A stretch of 64,000 bases of DNA from the NCBI GenBank assembly GCA_949987705.1, contig OX465286.1, positions 14,831,676 to 14,895,675 on the forward strand, in the 5' to 3' direction. Below, piece by piece: positions 32,265 through 44,720 of the stretch (the stretch's first letter is position 1; each line of letters starts with the position of its first letter). The DNA is from Thereva unica (taxonomy: Eukaryota; Arthropoda; Insecta; Diptera; Therevidae). The translations under genes and the position numbers were made by a program. Below the pieces are notes generated by a model. That model ran no database searches. It had not been told where the DNA came from and saw only the letters and a list, made by a program, of their open reading frames with translations.

Positions 32265-34110
32265 TCTTCTTCTTCTTTGATTCGTTAGCTGGCGGTCCGA
32301 GCGGGACGTCCCCGCAACGGATACGCTGCTGTCGGTGTCGCTTTAATAAATACGGTTTCTTGCCTAATTTCTTCGATTTTCCTTTTCTGGTCAATTCGGT
32401 ACACGTCGACCACACTCCTCCCTTCACATCCAGGACTTAGACCAGGCGACGGCGGAGTGTCATATGTCGTCGGCGAACATTAGGTCGGTTACGAAGTTGT
32501 CGTCGTATCGAATTTCGAGTCGTCCATCGAATGTTTCACACGCATAATCGCGTCGATCACAACGTTGAAAAGAAGTGGTGAAGCGACGTCTCCCTGTCGG
32601 AGCACCCGTTTGGATCGGGAAATCTTCGGATAAGTCGCTTCGAATACGAACGCTGCTGGTTGAGCCATTGTACGATGCTTGGGGAAGTTGGATGATATTC
32701 AATGGCACCTGTTCGGTTTCCAAGGCTCTCCACAAGCTGCTCCAATCGATGCAATCGAAAGTGGATTTGAAATCGATGAAAACGACAACAGTTCGTTTGC
32801 CGCAATGAATTCTTTCTTCCATTAGCTGACGGAGTGCGAATATTTGCATTCCCGACTGTCGTCACGCCAACGGGATACAATACGAATGCCATATGTGTGT
32901 TATGAGGAAATGGAGTCGTTGTGATAAGGCATCACCTCCGGCTTTGATCTTCTTCTTATTCTTTTTTTTCCGGATCCGTTAGCTGGCGGTCCGAACGGGA
33001 CGTCCCCGTAACGGATACGCTGCTGTTGGTGCCGCTGGGTCTCGAACTCTATTCACGATTCGTCTCCATAATCTTTGATCATCTCGGCGGTTACTTGGTC
33101 TATTACCGGCGCTTTTCCATTTTTCAGCGATTTTATTGCCGTCTTCACTTCGATAATTGTCGGTTCGGCATTGAGAAACTGATTCGTCGGTTGTTCGATA
33201 ATCGGCGGTTCAAGTGCTGGACCTTGCGGCTGATCGTGGTTGCACAGCTAGTGGAATAATTCTCTCCACAGCTGCAGGCGCCCATGCGGAGAAGTCACGA
33301 AAGTTCTATACGGTTTTTTGATGTTTGTTTGTTTTGCCGCCTAAACATCGCCTCAATGCCGCTTCTTCCATGTAGGCCGCAACGTTATTCCAGTACGTTT
33401 CCCGTTCCGATTTCATTTTCTGTCGAACTTCTTTGTTCAATCGTCGGTATTGCTCAAAGTCGACGTGTTTCATTCGCTTCCGCTGATCGACGAGATTCAG
33501 ACAGCTGTCCGAGATGTCTGCGTTCGTTTACGGATAGGTGGACACAACTCCATTGCACACCCCACAATAGACTCCGACAATTGCTTTTCTTCTACATCGA
33601 TATCGTCCGGTGCGGCGGTTGCGAGCGCCGCGAATTTGTTGGATAATGCCATTTGAAACTCTAGCCCGATGGCCGGGTCCCGTTGGCACGCCCAATTCTT
33701 CTTGGCTGATTGTAGCGTCGTTTCTTCGCTCTTTGGAATCGCTTCTGTAATTTCGCTCGAACAAGATAATGCTTTGATCTGCAATCGGTCCCACCACGCA
33801 TTGCACGTACGTCTTTGAGCGTCGATTGGAATCTTACGTTGATCGAAAAGTAGACTAACATTGCCAAGTCTTCGGCCGATGGATTTCGCCAGGTGAGTTG
33901 GTGTTTGAGTGGATGGCAGAAAATGCTGTTGCCAACGATCAAGTTGTTTGATTCTGCGAATGAATGCAGGCATAAGCCGTTGTCGTTCATTACTCCGTGT
34001 CCAAATTTGCCTGTCGTTCCTTCCCAGCCGGTTCGATCTGCTCCTGAATGTTGATTGAAGTGTCCCCCGTCGAGAATTATTAATTCGGTTCGAGGTATCA
34101 TATCCAGCGT
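32265..34110 (-). mobile_element. LINE with endonuclease and RT remnants
   Basis: From the right: 'GGHFNQHSGADRTGWEGTTG', 'FGHGVMNDNGLCLHSFAESN', 'HPLKHQLTWRNPSAEDLAML' and 'DVRAMRGGTD' (34,101-33,661) form an APE-type endonuclease. The linker 'KFAALATAAPDDIDVEEKQL' follows. The RT part (32,849-32,460) has 'VVFIDFKSTFDCIDWSSLWR' and 'TDLMFADDI'. A tail at 32,265-32,345 ('cttcttcttctttgattcgt ...') gives the 3' end. Part of that tail is repeated at about 32,945-33,040, so the copy is rearranged. It is broken by frameshifts. Confidence 0.8.
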
Positions 34111-34767
34111 CTGTTGATGCTGATCGTAAGATGTGTCCTTGTTCGCTTGTCCGAGTAATCGAAAATTGTCAAATCCGCACTCACTTCCAATCCGCCCGGA
34201 TTCGGGAATCGAGGCCAGTAAGCAGTCAGCTGTTTGAGTGTTAATAAACGTATCATGGAAATTAGGCTACCGTCATTAGCGACATTTTTTATTTGCTTTG
34301 TTATGAATCTCTCAAAATAGTGCAGTTTTTGAGTAGCTAGTAATTTTTATTTTTATTCAAAAATTCGACGATATTCCACAACAATAAATCATTCGTCGTT
34401 TTTTTCCACTTGAGTGTGAAATGTGCTGCTCATCAAAACGTTTGATATATAAATTATTTAAAATTTCAGTCCTATATTTTATTATAATACACAAATTTTA
34501 AAATATTAAGGATGACCTTTTTGATTTCACATATATGTTTAGTATTTTCAAAATTACACATACGAATAGCATCATTTTCGGAAGTAGTATATAAAATTTT
34601 TTTTAAAGTCTTAATACTAATTAGGAAGAAACAATAAATTTGAAAGAGCCGATTTACAACAAATGAAAACAAAAAGGAAATCCGAACGCGAAGTGATAGA
34701 GCAAAACAGCAAAAATAAAATCAATCTTATCAAAAATAATTAACGTAAAAAAACGGAACATTTAATA
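34111..34767. other. Unassigned AT-rich DNA
   Basis: No coding frame was recognised. The first about 150 bp may still belong to the LINE to the left. Confidence 0.4.
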
Positions 34768-35054
34768 CAGTGTTCCGCAAAAGTCTACGTACACTGAAGA
34801 ATTTCTCGAAAAAGGCGCCTATATTTATGCAACGTGAATAATATATTTCCAAAAAAATACAAATTAATTAAAACAATTATCACTGTACAATATCACAACA
34901 AGCTAAATTTAATTTCATTATTATTTATAAAAAAAAATTAACAAAAATTAAAAAAAATTCCAAAACCGCTCCAAAAAAGTCTACGTACACCTGTAGAAAA
35001 AATTGAAATAAGTTAATGTATGTATTAACAACAAATAATTTATTACTTGTTTTC

Positions 35055-35283
35055 TTAATATTTGGTGGGATATCCCTTCATTTTTAAAACTACCTTTAGT
35101 CGGTTTTGCATCGATCCTGCAAGTTTTTCACAATAGGAAGGATTGATCTTTTGCCATTCTGATAACAGAACGTCCTTGAGCTCTTTTTTATTTTTAATTT
35201 CGTGAGTCCGTATTTTTTTTATCCAGGGCGTCCCACATATGATCAATAGGATTGAGATCTGGGCTTTGTGGTGGGGTCCGCAA
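35055..35283 (-). pseudogene. Tc1-B transposase, C-terminal piece
   Basis: 'PPQSPDLNPIDHMWDALDKK' carries the third catalytic acidic position as Asp (DDD/DDE block), followed after a frameshift by 'SEWQKINPSYCEKLAGSMQN' and 'KMKGYPTKY' stop, the standard Tc1 C-terminus. Confidence 0.9.
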
Positions 35284-37105
35284 TCTTCTTCTTCTTTCTT
35301 TGTGCCCCTTTAATCCCTCATGGGACATAGGGCGGAAACAGTTGCCCTCCAGCGGACTCTGTTTTGCGCGACAGCTCTCAGCTCTGACCAGGATCTCCCA
35401 GTTGTTGCGGCCTCTGCTAGTAGGGTCCTCCTCCACGTTGTTCTAGGTCTTCCAACTCGACGGGATCCTTGCGGGTTCCAGTCAAGGGCCTGTTTGGCTA
35501 GGTTTTCGTTATCGCGTCGCAAGGTGTGGCCAACCCAATTCCATTTCCTTCGCCTGATTTGGTCGTCTATCCTTTCTTGGCCGGCACGGCGCCATAGCTC
35601 TTCATTTGAAATTCTATCTGGCCAGCGGATTTTTAGGATACGACGCAGGCATCTGTTGATGAAGACTTGTAGGCGCCCTGTGATGAATTGGGTGACTTTC
35701 CATGTTTCGCAACCGTACAAAAGAACTGCCTTAACGTTGGAGTTGAACAGCCGCAATTTGGTGTTAGTTGAGATCTCCGTTGATCTCCATATGCGGAACA
35801 GGCATGCATATGCGCCTCGTGCTTTATTTATTCTGGAACTGACGTCTTCTTCTGTACCGCCATTTTCGGTAATAATGCTACCGAGGTAGCAGAATTTATC
35901 TACCAGTTCCACGTCACGGTTATTCAGCGCAGTTCGTTCAAGTGTGTTTGCATTTATCCGCATTTCTTTGGTTTTGTTCGGATTCAGCCTTAAGCCTGCT
36001 AGACTACTTTCTGTTGCCAAATTGTTTAACATGTTTTTTAGCTCCTGATGTCTGTGGGCCAGCAAACAGATATCATCCGCGTAGTCGAGGTCCTTAAGGC
36101 GGTCTAGCAAACCCCATTGTATGCCGCCTGTTCTATTATCTAGAGCGTCGACAAGGATGTCATTTATTACTATAAGAAATAGTAATGGCGAAAGTAGACA
36201 TCCTTGTCGTACTCCTGAATTCGCCTCGAAGCTGTCGGATAATTTTCCATTATGGAGAACTCTGCATTTGGAATTGTTGTAAAGGGCTTTTATCAATTCT
36301 ATTATTTTATCAGGCAGTCCACGTCGCCGTAATGCCTGCCATATAAAGCTCCTATTAACCGAGTCGAACGCTTTCTCATAATCTACGAAAGCTAGGTAAA
36401 GGGGGGATCGGAATTCAGTAGACTGCTCCACTATGATTCTCAAGGTGTTAATATGGTCTATACATGAGCGGCCCTTCCTGAATCCGGCCTGCTGCCTTCT
36501 AAGCGTTCGGTCTACTGCCTCTCTTATCCTTGATAATATAACGTGGGACAAGATTTTACCCACAGTAGATAATAGACAGATGCCTCTCCAGTTGTCGCAT
36601 ATTGTTAGGTCCCCCTTTTTTGGTATTTTGACTATGATACCTTCCGTCCAATCCTCCGGAAAGGTACAGGTGTTCCATGCTATTTCCAGGATTGGCTGAA
36701 GCGCATCTGCTATGAGGCTTGAATCGGCTTTCAACAATTCTGCCGGGATGCCATCTTTTCCAGCTGCTTTACCATTGGCCATCGCATGAATTGCGGTTAC
36801 TATTTCCGTCTTGGATGGGGCCCGGGTGTTGATTCGTATCGGCTGTGCATTGTTGCTGTTTTCCTGAGGTTCCTGTGCAAGTGAACCATTCAGGGCGGCG
36901 AAGAAGTAATCTCTCCATCTTTGGAGTTGCTCCTCGTCGCTGCACAGCAGCCTCCCATCCGCACTCTTTACGGCATGCTTTTTAGTAGAGTGCTTTCCCG
37001 AGAGCTGTTTAGTAATTTGGTACAGCACTTTACTGTTGCCTGTGTTTGCCGCGTTTTCCGCTTTTTCTGCGAGCTCATTTATCTGCTGCCTGGGTCCGCA
37101 ATAGG
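35284..37105 (-). CDS. LINE reverse transcriptase, 572-codon open frame (copy R1)
   Basis: The open frame 37028-35310 covers a full RT. It has 'AMANGKAAGKDGIPAELLKA', 'KGDLTICDNWRGICLLSTVG', 'LRRQQAGFRKGRSCIDHINT', 'LAFVDYEKAFDSVNRSFIWQ', 'GVRQGCLLSPLLFLIVINDI', 'LDYADDICLLAH' (intact YADD at about residue 321) and 'VDKFCYLGSIITENGGTEED'. The C-terminal region follows with 'AVLLYGCETWK' and 'RRRKWNWVGHTLRRDNENL'. Endonuclease sequence is absent (5' truncation near 37,105), but no stop interrupts the RT, so insertion was recent. The 3' end at 35,284-35,300 is a (GAA)n-type tail. It is inserted within the Tc1-B transposase. A diverged copy (R2) lies at 42,847-44,720. It resembles RTE/CR1-type LINEs; the clade is not settled. 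Confidence 0.92.
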
Positions 37106-37164
37106 TGTGAGGTTTTCAACAACAGCCACACATACGCACGTTATGGGCTGTGTGTTTGGGGTCG

Positions 37165-37610
37165 TTTTTTTTATGTGACAGACTAGAGGCTTAGGAAAAG
37201 TCCCTTTGTACTGTCGACAATCTATTTTTTCGTATAGAGTGAACAGCAGCTCTAGCCGGAAGATAGAGAGAAGAGAAGGAAGTAACTGTCACAACCTAGC
37301 CGCGATATATTTTAATCCACCTACTTCCAACCATTTCGCGACTCTGGCATCGGGGCATTTGAGAAACAACTCGCTGGAGTGTTATGCCTCCTGAAACGAG
37401 TTGAATCTCATCAGCCAACCGATGACATGCGCTTGGTGGAGCGGAGAAGGACTAGGAAGGCTATGTCAGAAGGAATCAGGAATGTAAAGAGGGAAGAAGA
37501 AAGAAGGAAAGTTAGGTGGGAAAGGCGAAGGACCGTGGCGCCACCGGGATTCGAACCCGGGACCTCTGGGCTAGCAGTCAGGCGCCTTACCCCTAGACTA
37601 CTGAGGCCCC
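37165..37610 (-). mobile_element. tRNA-derived SINE, copy 3
   Basis: This is the best-preserved head: on the minus strand 'ggggcctcagtagtctaggg' opens a 73-base tRNA-like region with A-box-like 'tagtctaggggtaagg' and B-box-like 'gggttcgaatccc' (about 37,550-37,562). The body and a short A-tail (T run 37,165-37,172) follow. It interrupts the Tc1-B transposase just after the FQQDN block. Confidence 0.9.
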
Positions 37611-37822
37611 TTGGTTTTCGTTGTCTTGCTGGAAGTAATAATCGTCTAAAACCCCAAATTGTTGAGCACATTCCTTTAGATTTTTTTGAGGATATCAATA
37701 TAGACATATTGATCCATCTTTCCTTCAATAAATTCCAGCTTGCCGAGGCCTGCCTCTTGATATTTTACATGTAAATTAAGAATTAACTCTCTTTCGGCAA
37801 GGCTTAATTCTTTTCTACCCAT
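37611..37822 (-). pseudogene. Tc1-B transposase, N-terminal piece with internal deletion
   Basis: 'MGRKELSLAERELILNLHVK' (start of the helix-turn-helix region) is joined directly to 'GLGKLEFIEGKMDQYVYIDI', which normally lies after the first catalytic Asp. So the DNA-binding domain and first catalytic block are deleted. After a stop and frame change the text reads 'YYFQQDNENQ' up to the SINE. Confidence 0.85.
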
Positions 37823-38099
37823 TTTTTTTAACTTTGTGTTGTATGTGAGGTTAAATTATAGACCGAGTATGCGTTATTATATCTTTATTCCTACAGATTC
37901 TGAATTACAAGCGTTTTTTATTATCTACACACGTTCTGTCTAGCTGAAGGCTACAAAATAAGTCCTGCCACACTTAGTGTGGTGAAAAACCATGGGTGCT
38001 GCCAACACTTTGTCACGAATATTTCAAAAAATCTTGACTACCACGAATATTTTGAATAAACTTGTAAAAATAGAATTTCACAAAAATGTAACAATAGAA
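37823..38099. other. Tc1-B 5' untranslated region and unassigned DNA
   Basis: No coding frame. It lies between the transposase start and the composite repeat. Confidence 0.4.
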
Positions 38100-40667
38100 T
38101 TTACAGTTACTTTTAAAAATAAATGGTTAAAAAAATGGTTTTATAAAATAAATGGTTAAAAAAATTTAAAAAAAATTCTTTTAATTAACTAAAAAATGTA
38201 CTGAAGAGTAAAAAATAAAAAAATATGTAAAAGAAAGCGTGAAATTTCAATTTTAATGAAAAAGTTAATTAAAAGAATGGCGCATTTTTCATCAAAAAAT
38301 TGAAAATATAACTGTAAATCGCGTGAGATTTACAATAACCCTCAATTTTTTGCTTTATTAATTTCATTATTTTTATATTAAGAAATTTACATTTTTTTAT
38401 AAAATCATCATTTTTAATTTTGTTTTATTTTTCAATATATTTAAGATTTTATGTATTAATTTATAAGGCGTAGTAAAAAAAATAAATTTAAACTTGTTGT
38501 TTTGCTCAATTCTCTTTGAAGAAAATTCTAACAAAAATTTTTGATGAAAAATGCGCCATTCTTTTAATTAACTTTTTCATTAAAATTGAAATTTCACGCT
38601 TTCTTTTACATATTTTTTATTTTTTACTTTTCAGTACATTTTTTAGTTAATTAAAAGAATTTTTTAAAAAAAATTTTTTTAACCATTTATTTTATTTTCT
38701 ACTTTTTAGTTTATTATATGTATTCCGCCATTTTATGATGGCGGTTTTATTAGATTTAAAATTACGTCACACAGCTTACTGTATTCTACCTGCCGTACTC
38801 TTTCATTTGATACCCATGTCGTGGGCTCGGTGGAACACAATTGCAAAAACGGCCGCCATCTTGGAACCGTCTTCTTGATTTTTTTAGAAAAAGATCAGAT
38901 TGCATTTAGTACTTATACAGGTTCCCAAGTCTAACTACATGTAAACGGGAGTCGAGTTGAGTTATGTTCGACTGAACTCGACTCAGCTCTGCTACCTGGG
39001 TTGAGTTGAAATTATGCATACGGACATGAGTTCAGTAGTTGAGTAGTTGAATTTAGTTGACAGCAGCATCTCTGTGTTTGGTTTGTGATTTTTTGTAACG
39101 TGTACTGCTTCTTTATTTTCAATTCACCCTTAACTCAACTCAACTATTCATCTAGACTACAGTAAAATTTTCAAAAAATTCATTTTTTTTGTCTTTAAAT
39201 TTGAAATCAGCAACCTCGAAAACCACCGAGTTAGAAATTTCATCACAAAATAATCAAGATTTCACGTTTTGGCCAGAAATTTGGGACTCTGTCCCACAGT
39301 GCAATGTTCAAACGCGTTTTTCTCGAAACGATGTTTTTCAAAACGGTGTACATGATATCTCAAGATCTAATTAACGAATTGACTTGAAATTTGACACACT
39401 TCTTTTATGGATGAGTGCCTCTGGCGTCACGTAGGATTTTGTCAATATCTTGTTTTGTTCAATAATTATTAACAATCATAACATGAAATTTGTGCCGAAA
39501 AAACGTATGTATAATTCAGGATTCTCTTTCTCGTTGCCAAAAAATGCTAAAAAAAGGCTACGTGACGCGATAGCCAATACCATATAGATGATGAGAATAT
39601 TTGTTTTTTTTTGTCTCAGACGACTGGTTTTCGCAGAATCATGTACACCATCCAAAATGCGTGAAAATCATAGGGATGTGCGAAGCAACATATATCGAAA
39701 TATAGCAACATATATCATAACAAAAAAAATTTTAAACGTTTTTTAATATGTACGGAAGATAATAAAAAAAAAATTATTAGTGTAACATTTAGTACGTATA
39801 CATGAGAAATCGAAGCCGGCTTCAAACCAGCTTGGATCCCAGAAAAATCCATGTATACCCAGATCGAATCCAAATAGGATCCAACCGATTCGATCCAACA
39901 TTTGGTGCTGGATCGAATCGAAATTTCGGCGTAGAGACGCGAATCCAAAAATCGGGAGACTGACATATTTTTCATTAAACATTAAAAATTGCTGTAAAAC
40001 ATTAAAATAACTACCACAAGCACTTAATAATATTTTTTCGCTTTTCGGCATTTTTATTTGTCAGAAAGCCCAGAGAAAAACGATAAACTATAAATTTGTA
40101 GGTTATGTTCATTGATTTTCGATTACGTCTGAATCCATTTATAATTCGATTATTCGATCCGATGATGTCCAATACGCAGATCCACTTTCAATCTTTCGAT
40201 CTCTGGATCGTTCGATTTGCTCATGTATACGTGGTAATTATTAGTTAGTTAACAATAAATTAATGAAAAAAATGACCCACAAACAATGCCCGTTACTGTG
40301 CTCTACCCCCTTAATTATCACGCGAACTATATATTATATTTTCTACCTTTTAGTCTATTATAAGCTTTCCGCAATTTTGTGTTGGCCGACATTTTGAATT
40401 TGGAATGATGCCACATAGCTAATTGTGTTCTACCTGTCATATCCTTTCATTTGATACCAATGTCAGAGGGTCGCGGAGCACAATTTCAAAAATCGGCCGC
40501 CATTTTGGAACCGCCATCTGGATATTTTTACAAAATGGTCAGATTGCATTGTCATCCAAACTAAACGTGTATGCAAAATTTCAGCTCTATCCGAAACCGG
40601 GAAGTGGGTCAAATTTAACTTACAATATTTGACGACACACAGTGTAAGTTAAATAAAAGAATTTAAA
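38100..40667 (+). repeat. Composite repeat M, copy 1
   Basis: It contains a palindromic block (arms about 38,150-38,300 and 38,540-38,690), a 240-bp unit with 'ttccgccatttt', 'ctttcatttgatacc' and 'cggccgccat' (38,685-38,930), a 'gagttgag'-rich MITE (38,935-39,150), the TTAA element (39,151-40,313) and a second diverged 240-bp unit (40,335-40,590). It ends with 'gtaagttaaataaaagaatt' (to 40,667). An inverted second copy lies at 47,113-51,075. No coding capacity was found. Confidence 0.75.
39151..40313. mobile_element. Longer TTAA-target (piggyBac-like) element
   Basis: The left 360 bp is nearly identical to one arm of the palindrome at 6170-6890. The right end is 'ctaccccc' followed by TTAA (40,310-40,317 region). 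The left TTAAGGGGG has been lost in a small deletion. Comparison with repeat M copy 2 near 47,515-47,530 shows an unoccupied TTAA at the same place. No transposase is recognisable. Confidence 0.75.
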
Positions 40668-40920
40668 AATAGAAGGCCGTGTACGTAGACTTTTGTAGAG
40701 TCGTTTTTGGTATTTTTTTTTTTTTTAATTTTTGTTAATTTTTTTTATAAATAAAAATGAAATTAAATTAAGTTTGTTGTGATATTATACAGTGATTATT
40801 ATTTTAATTAATTTTTGTATTTTTTTTTTTTTTTGGAAATGTATCATTCACGTTGTATTAATATAGGCGCCTTTTTCAAAAAATTCTTTAGTGTACCGTA
40901 GACTTTGGTGGAACCCTGTA

Positions 40921-42339
40921 TAATAATAATAAATTTTTATTTTGTTATATTTATCAAAGGTTACTCACAAGACACATTAAACACAAATTTTTTAAAAATC
41001 CCTTAATAAAAAATAACTAACAAAAAATTTGTAAAATCGCGAGAAATAAATAAAAATAAATAAAAAAAAAATTCAAACTATTATATCAAAAAAAAAAAAA
41101 AAAAAAATAAAAAGAAACTACGCCACAATTTCGAGTATAGAAATTTCATAACATCTCCAAAATTATTGAATGTGTGAAAAAAAATAAAAATAACTAAATA
41201 TCAATATTTATATACATATATATATTTGAGAAAACACTCTAGACAATCAAAATTTTTCTTTATTATAAAAAATATATATATTTTATGTCTTCTTCGGTTA
41301 TACATAATATCTATCCTCTACATATATTTTTTATTAAAATATTTTTACATAGACATACCCAAAAAAAAAGATGACGGATGTTATTTAAATAATAATAACA
41401 AAAAAAAATAATTTGGGGTAATTTTTTTGATAAGTGTCTGCTCAATTTTTATAAATAATATTTTTTTTTGTATGATAAATACGATACAAAAAAAATAATT
41501 TTGAAATTATAGTTTTAAATGTGCGCCTACGCCTATGCAATTTATAGATATTTGAAATTATTTCCGAGATTTGTTCATAAGAGAAAAATAATTTTATTAT
41601 GGTTGCGCAATTTATATTAAAAATCAACGAGTCTTATGAATAATAAAAAAAAAAAAAAAATAAAACAAAAATATAAATAGTATATAATAAAAAAATACGC
41701 GAAAGAACGCGCAATATTAATAAAATTCTAATGACATCTATACAAAAAAACAAACGACCGTAAAATATGTGGAATCCGGGTGCTTCCTACGAAATAAAAA
41801 TGTACGTAGTACAAACTATAAGCGAATAAATTATTTGCGGTAAATAAATAATGTTCTTATGAATAAAATATAAAACATACTATATATATTCATCTCAATA
41901 AATACAAGTGAGAGCGAGCATACATTTAATTAATATTTTTATTTATCTCGTAGTAAGCGCTATAAATTAACAATAATTGCAGCAGACTATTATCATTTAT
42001 CTATAAGAAATTCTAAAAACTTAATAATGCGGAGATAAAGTATATATACATATGTAATGTTCTTGTTATATATTTTATTGAGTTAAGATCATAACTGTTT
42101 ATTTTTAATGATTTATTTTGGGGGAGTGGGTGGGTTAGATGATTATTATTAGATTCTATCGCGTAATGATTTAAGTTTATGTTAAAGAAAAGTTTTAGCG
42201 CTTGATAATTGTTCTGTTCTAAACAAAGCTTATCAGCTTATAGCATAGCCAATGAATTTACGTTTTTTTTGTATGCTCAAGATTATTATAACCGGGTGAC
42301 TAATAATCCAGTGAATTTGTGTATAAAAGGGCCCCTAGT
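40921..42339. other. AT-rich non-coding stretch
   Basis: Long A/T runs and low-complexity frames only. Nothing recognised. Confidence 0.5.
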
Positions 42340-42401
42340 GGGAAAGTTTTGGGGTAGTTTTGTTTCCTGGCATTTCTGAAATCTGGCTCCCATAATAGGT
42401 G

Positions 42402-42608
42402 GGCCCTGTGCTGAAAGTCGAGTCATGTGTCGTGACAAGTTGGTTGAGCTAAAGAAAGTGACGTCTCACTCGAATTTCGATTTTCAGCGCAGGAGCCTCG
42501 AGTTATTTTTAGGTCCCTGTGATAAAAGTCGAAATTCGACGGAGACGTCACATTCTTTAGCTCAAACGACTTGTCACGACACATGACTCGACTTTCAGCA
42601 CAGGGGCC
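42402..42608. mobile_element. Short foldback element
   Basis: Arms of about 85 bp start 'ggccctgtgctgaaagtcga' and end with its complement 'tcgactttcagcacaggggcc'. They are separated by about 40 bp. Arms match with a few mismatches. Non-coding. Confidence 0.8.
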
Positions 42609-42846
42609 GGTGTAAAGCCCTGGGTGCCTTTTCTCCTTTAGATGAAATTATTGGAGCAGCCAGATATCGGCTTTGACTCCCTTTGAGAATGCTCGAAAGC
42701 AATATCTTTCGCATCCTGGGTACCTATTGAGCCGTTAAAGTCGTCCAGATCATCCCCACCGTGGTAAACGTACCAAAATACCTGAAGAATAAACTCTGTA
42801 AAACCTACCTGAAGATGAAAGACACTGCAAGTTTCGATGGCTCTCA

Positions 42847-44720
42847 GCTCCGACCAGTTGTTGCGGCTTCTGCTAGTAGGGTTCTCCTCCACGTTGTTCT
42901 AGGTCTTCCGACTCGACGGGATCCTTGCGGATTCCAGTCAAGCGCCTGTTTGGCTAGATTTTCGTTTTCGCGTCGCAAGGTGTGGCCAACCCAATTCCAT
43001 TTTCTTCGCCTGATTTGGTCGTCTATCCTTTCTTGGCCATAGTTCTTCGTTTGAAATTCTATTTTGCCAGCGGATTTTTAGGATACGACGCAGGCATCTG
43101 TTGATGAAGACTTGTAGGCGCCTCGTGATGAATTGGGTGACTTTCCATGTTTCGCAACCATACAAAAGAACTGCCTTAACGTTGGAGTTGAACAGCCGCA
43201 GTTTGGTGTTAGTTGAGATCTCCATTGATCTCCATATGCGGAACAGGCATGCATATGCGCCTCTTGCTTTATTTATTCTGGAGCTGACGTATTCTTCTGC
43301 CCCGCCATTTTCGGTAATAATGCTACCGAGGTAGCAAAATTTATCTACCAGTTCCACGTCACGGTTATTCAGCGCTGACCATTCAATGGTGTTTGCATTT
43401 ATCCGCATTTCTTTAGTTTTAGTTTGATTTAGCCTTAAGCCTGCTGGACTACTTTCTGTTGCCAAATTGTATAACATGTTTTTGAGGTCCTGGTTCTGTG
43501 GGCCAGCAAAGAGATATCATCCGCGTAGTCGAGATCCTTAAGGCGGTCTAGCAAACCCCATTGTATGCCGCCTATTCTACTATCTAGAGCGCCGACAAGG
43601 ATGTCATTTAATACTATAAGAAAAAGTAATGACGAAAGTAGGCATCCTTGTCGTACCCCTGAACTCACCTCAAAGCTGTCGGGTAATTTTCCATTATGGA
43701 GAACTCTGCATTTGAAATTGTTGTATAGGGCTTTTATCAATTCTATTATTTTATCAGGTAGTCCACGTCGCCGTAGTGCCTGCCATATAAAGCTTCTATT
43801 AACCGAGTCGAACGCTTTCTCATAATCTACGACAGCAAGGTAAAGGGGGGATCGGAATTCAGTAGACTGCTCCACTATGATTCTCAAGGTGTTAATATGA
43901 TCAATACATGAGCGGCCCTTCCTGAATCCGGCCTGCTGCCTCCTAAGCGTTCGGTCTACTGCCTCACGTATCCTAGATAGTAATATATGGGACAAAATTT
44001 TGCCCACTGTAGATAGTAAACAGATGCCTCTCCAGTTGTCGCATATTGTTAGGTCCCCCTTTTTGGGTATTTTGACTAGGATACCTTCCGTCCAATCCTC
44101 CGGAAAGGTACAGGTGTTCCATGCTATTTCCAGGATTGGCTGAAGCGCATCTGCTATGAGGCTTGAATCGGCTTTCAACAATTCTGGCGGGATGCCATCT
44201 TTTCCAGCTGCTTTACCATTGGCCATCGCATGAATTGCGGTTACTATATCCGTCTTGGAAGGGGCCCGGCTGGTGATTCTTATTGGCTGTGCATTGTTGC
44301 TGGTTTCCTGAGGTTCCTGTGCAAGTGGACCATTCAGGGCGGCGAAAAAGTAATCTCTCCACCTTTGGAGTTGCTTCTCGTGGCTGCACAAGAGCCTTCC
44401 ATCCGCACTCTTAACGGTATGCTTTTTACTAGAGTGCTTTCCCGAGAGCTGTTTAGTAATTTGGTACAGCACCTTACTGCTGCCTGTGTTTGCCGCGTTT
44501 TCCGCTTTTTATGCGAGCTGATTTATCTGCTGCCTTTTATCATACTGGACACTTCTCTTAACCTCCCGATGTAATTGGGAGTATTCCCGTTCTAGTTGGT
44601 GACGCCTTTCCGGTTCGCTTGTAGAGTTTACGTTATTTTTGAGGGCCCTTCTGCGTTCTATTTTTTGCCAGGTTGTGTCCGAGATCCAGTGTTGCTGGAT
44701 TGCTTTGGATAGTTACACAG
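42847..44720 (-). pseudogene. LINE reverse transcriptase copy R2, frameshifted
   Basis: A near-copy of R1 in two frames: 44,472-43,435 ('CDNWRGICLLSTVGKILSHI', 'LAVVDYEKAFDSVNRSFIWQ', 'LDYADDISLLAH') and 43,477-42,938 ('VDKFCYLGSIITENGGAEEY'). The two frames meet at about 43,440-43,480, where a deletion shifts the frame. The C-terminus is truncated near 42,847. It reaches further 5' than R1 (to about 44,720). Confidence 0.9.

Larger units (their letters stand above)
34768..40918 (-). mobile_element. Tc1-like transposon (Tc1-B), expanded to 6.2 kb
   Basis: Left terminus cagtgttccgcaaaagtcta and right terminus (complement cagggttccaccaaagtcta) open inverted repeats of about 230 bp. Both ends are flanked by TA (34766-34767, 40919-40920). 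Each repeat contains a second inner copy of 'aaaagtctacgtacac' (34,974 and 40,678), the IR/DR layout of Sleeping Beauty-like elements. The minus-strand transposase is in two pieces (37,822-37,611 and 35,283-35,055), split by a LINE and a SINE. The composite repeat at 38,100-40,667 is inserted beside the right inverted repeat. Confidence 0.9.

Noticed and set aside
38100..38700. Helitron end
   Set aside because: No 5' TC/3' CTRR pair with a terminal hairpin could be placed; the block is simply palindromic and A/T-rich.
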